From the NCBI GenBank assembly GCA_030418545.1, contig QAIB01000003.1, positions 310,001-374,000 of the forward strand: DNA of 64,000 bases. The letters are read 5' to 3'. Origin of the DNA: Xenophilus aerolatus (GTDB lineage Bacteria; Pseudomonadota; Gammaproteobacteria; Burkholderiales; Burkholderiaceae_C). Shown here piece after piece: positions 63,986 through 64,000 of this stretch. Under the pieces are notes generated by a model. The model was given only the letters and a program-made list of their open reading frames with translations, was not told where the DNA came from and ran no database searches. Both the position numbers and the translations under genes were made by a program. Numbering within the stretch: position 1 is the first letter of the stretch; every line of letters begins with the position of its first letter.

Positions 63986-64000
63986 CCCGGCCCGGCCCCT

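Overview
The window looks like chromosome of a high-GC betaproteobacterium, most likely Burkholderiales/Comamonadaceae (Variovorax/Acidovorax-like). The evidence is uniformly GC-rich DNA, the neighbourhood rne / rluC / HAD phosphatase / Rieske protein, the block argH / algZ-algR-like pair / perM / ppc / hemC-hemD-hemX-hemY, several Bug (TctC-type) solute-binding proteins, and short dispersed repeats that I associate with that family from memory. I see no rRNA, tRNA, CRISPR array, phage gene or transposase.

Layout. 1-2878: a sulfatase and a truncated Bug protein, divergent from a LysR regulator. 2894-3570: two small conserved genes. 3800-6539: an arsenic island, arsH divergent from arsR-arsC-acr3. 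6818-12811: a 1997-residue alpha-2-macroglobulin-like protein. 12876-18296: a GntR regulator divergent from a catabolic operon (Bug protein, isocitrate-lyase-superfamily lyase, LeuC-like and LeuD-like hydro-lyase subunits) followed by a cysteine hydrolase; this reads as uptake, hydration and carbon-carbon cleavage of an alkylated C4/C5 dicarboxylate. 18499-20485: OpgC and an SGNH hydrolase, convergent. 20731-22827: ECF sigma factor and anti-sigma factor, divergent from a DUF3455 lipoprotein. 23043-24401: a membrane protein of unknown role. 24408-30080: a mevalonate-degradation cluster (MocR-type regulator divergent from HMG-CoA reductase, a two-gene transporter and HMG-CoA lyase). 30305-32302: a membrane protein and a rhomboid protease. 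32513-44767: argH, two-component pair, perM, ppc and the haem genes. 44901-57870: an exopolysaccharide locus built as two convergent operons. The plus-strand operon carries the Wza/Wzb/Wzc export and control genes. The minus-strand operon carries the priming transferase, flippase, polymerase, four glycosyltransferases/acetyltransferase-type genes. The two meet at a bidirectional terminator. 58325-63985: RNase E with a long leader, divergent from rluC, a HAD phosphatase and a Rieske protein.

Three things stand out. First, two families of short dispersed repeats lie between genes and also inside coding sequence: one overlaps hemD and the macroglobulin gene, another adds about 30-37 residues to PEP carboxylase just before its conserved catalytic loop. 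Second, there are two compact catabolic clusters with transporter genes of unassigned substrate. Third, the priming glycosyl-phosphotransferase of the exopolysaccharide locus is split by a one-base frameshift in a C4 run.
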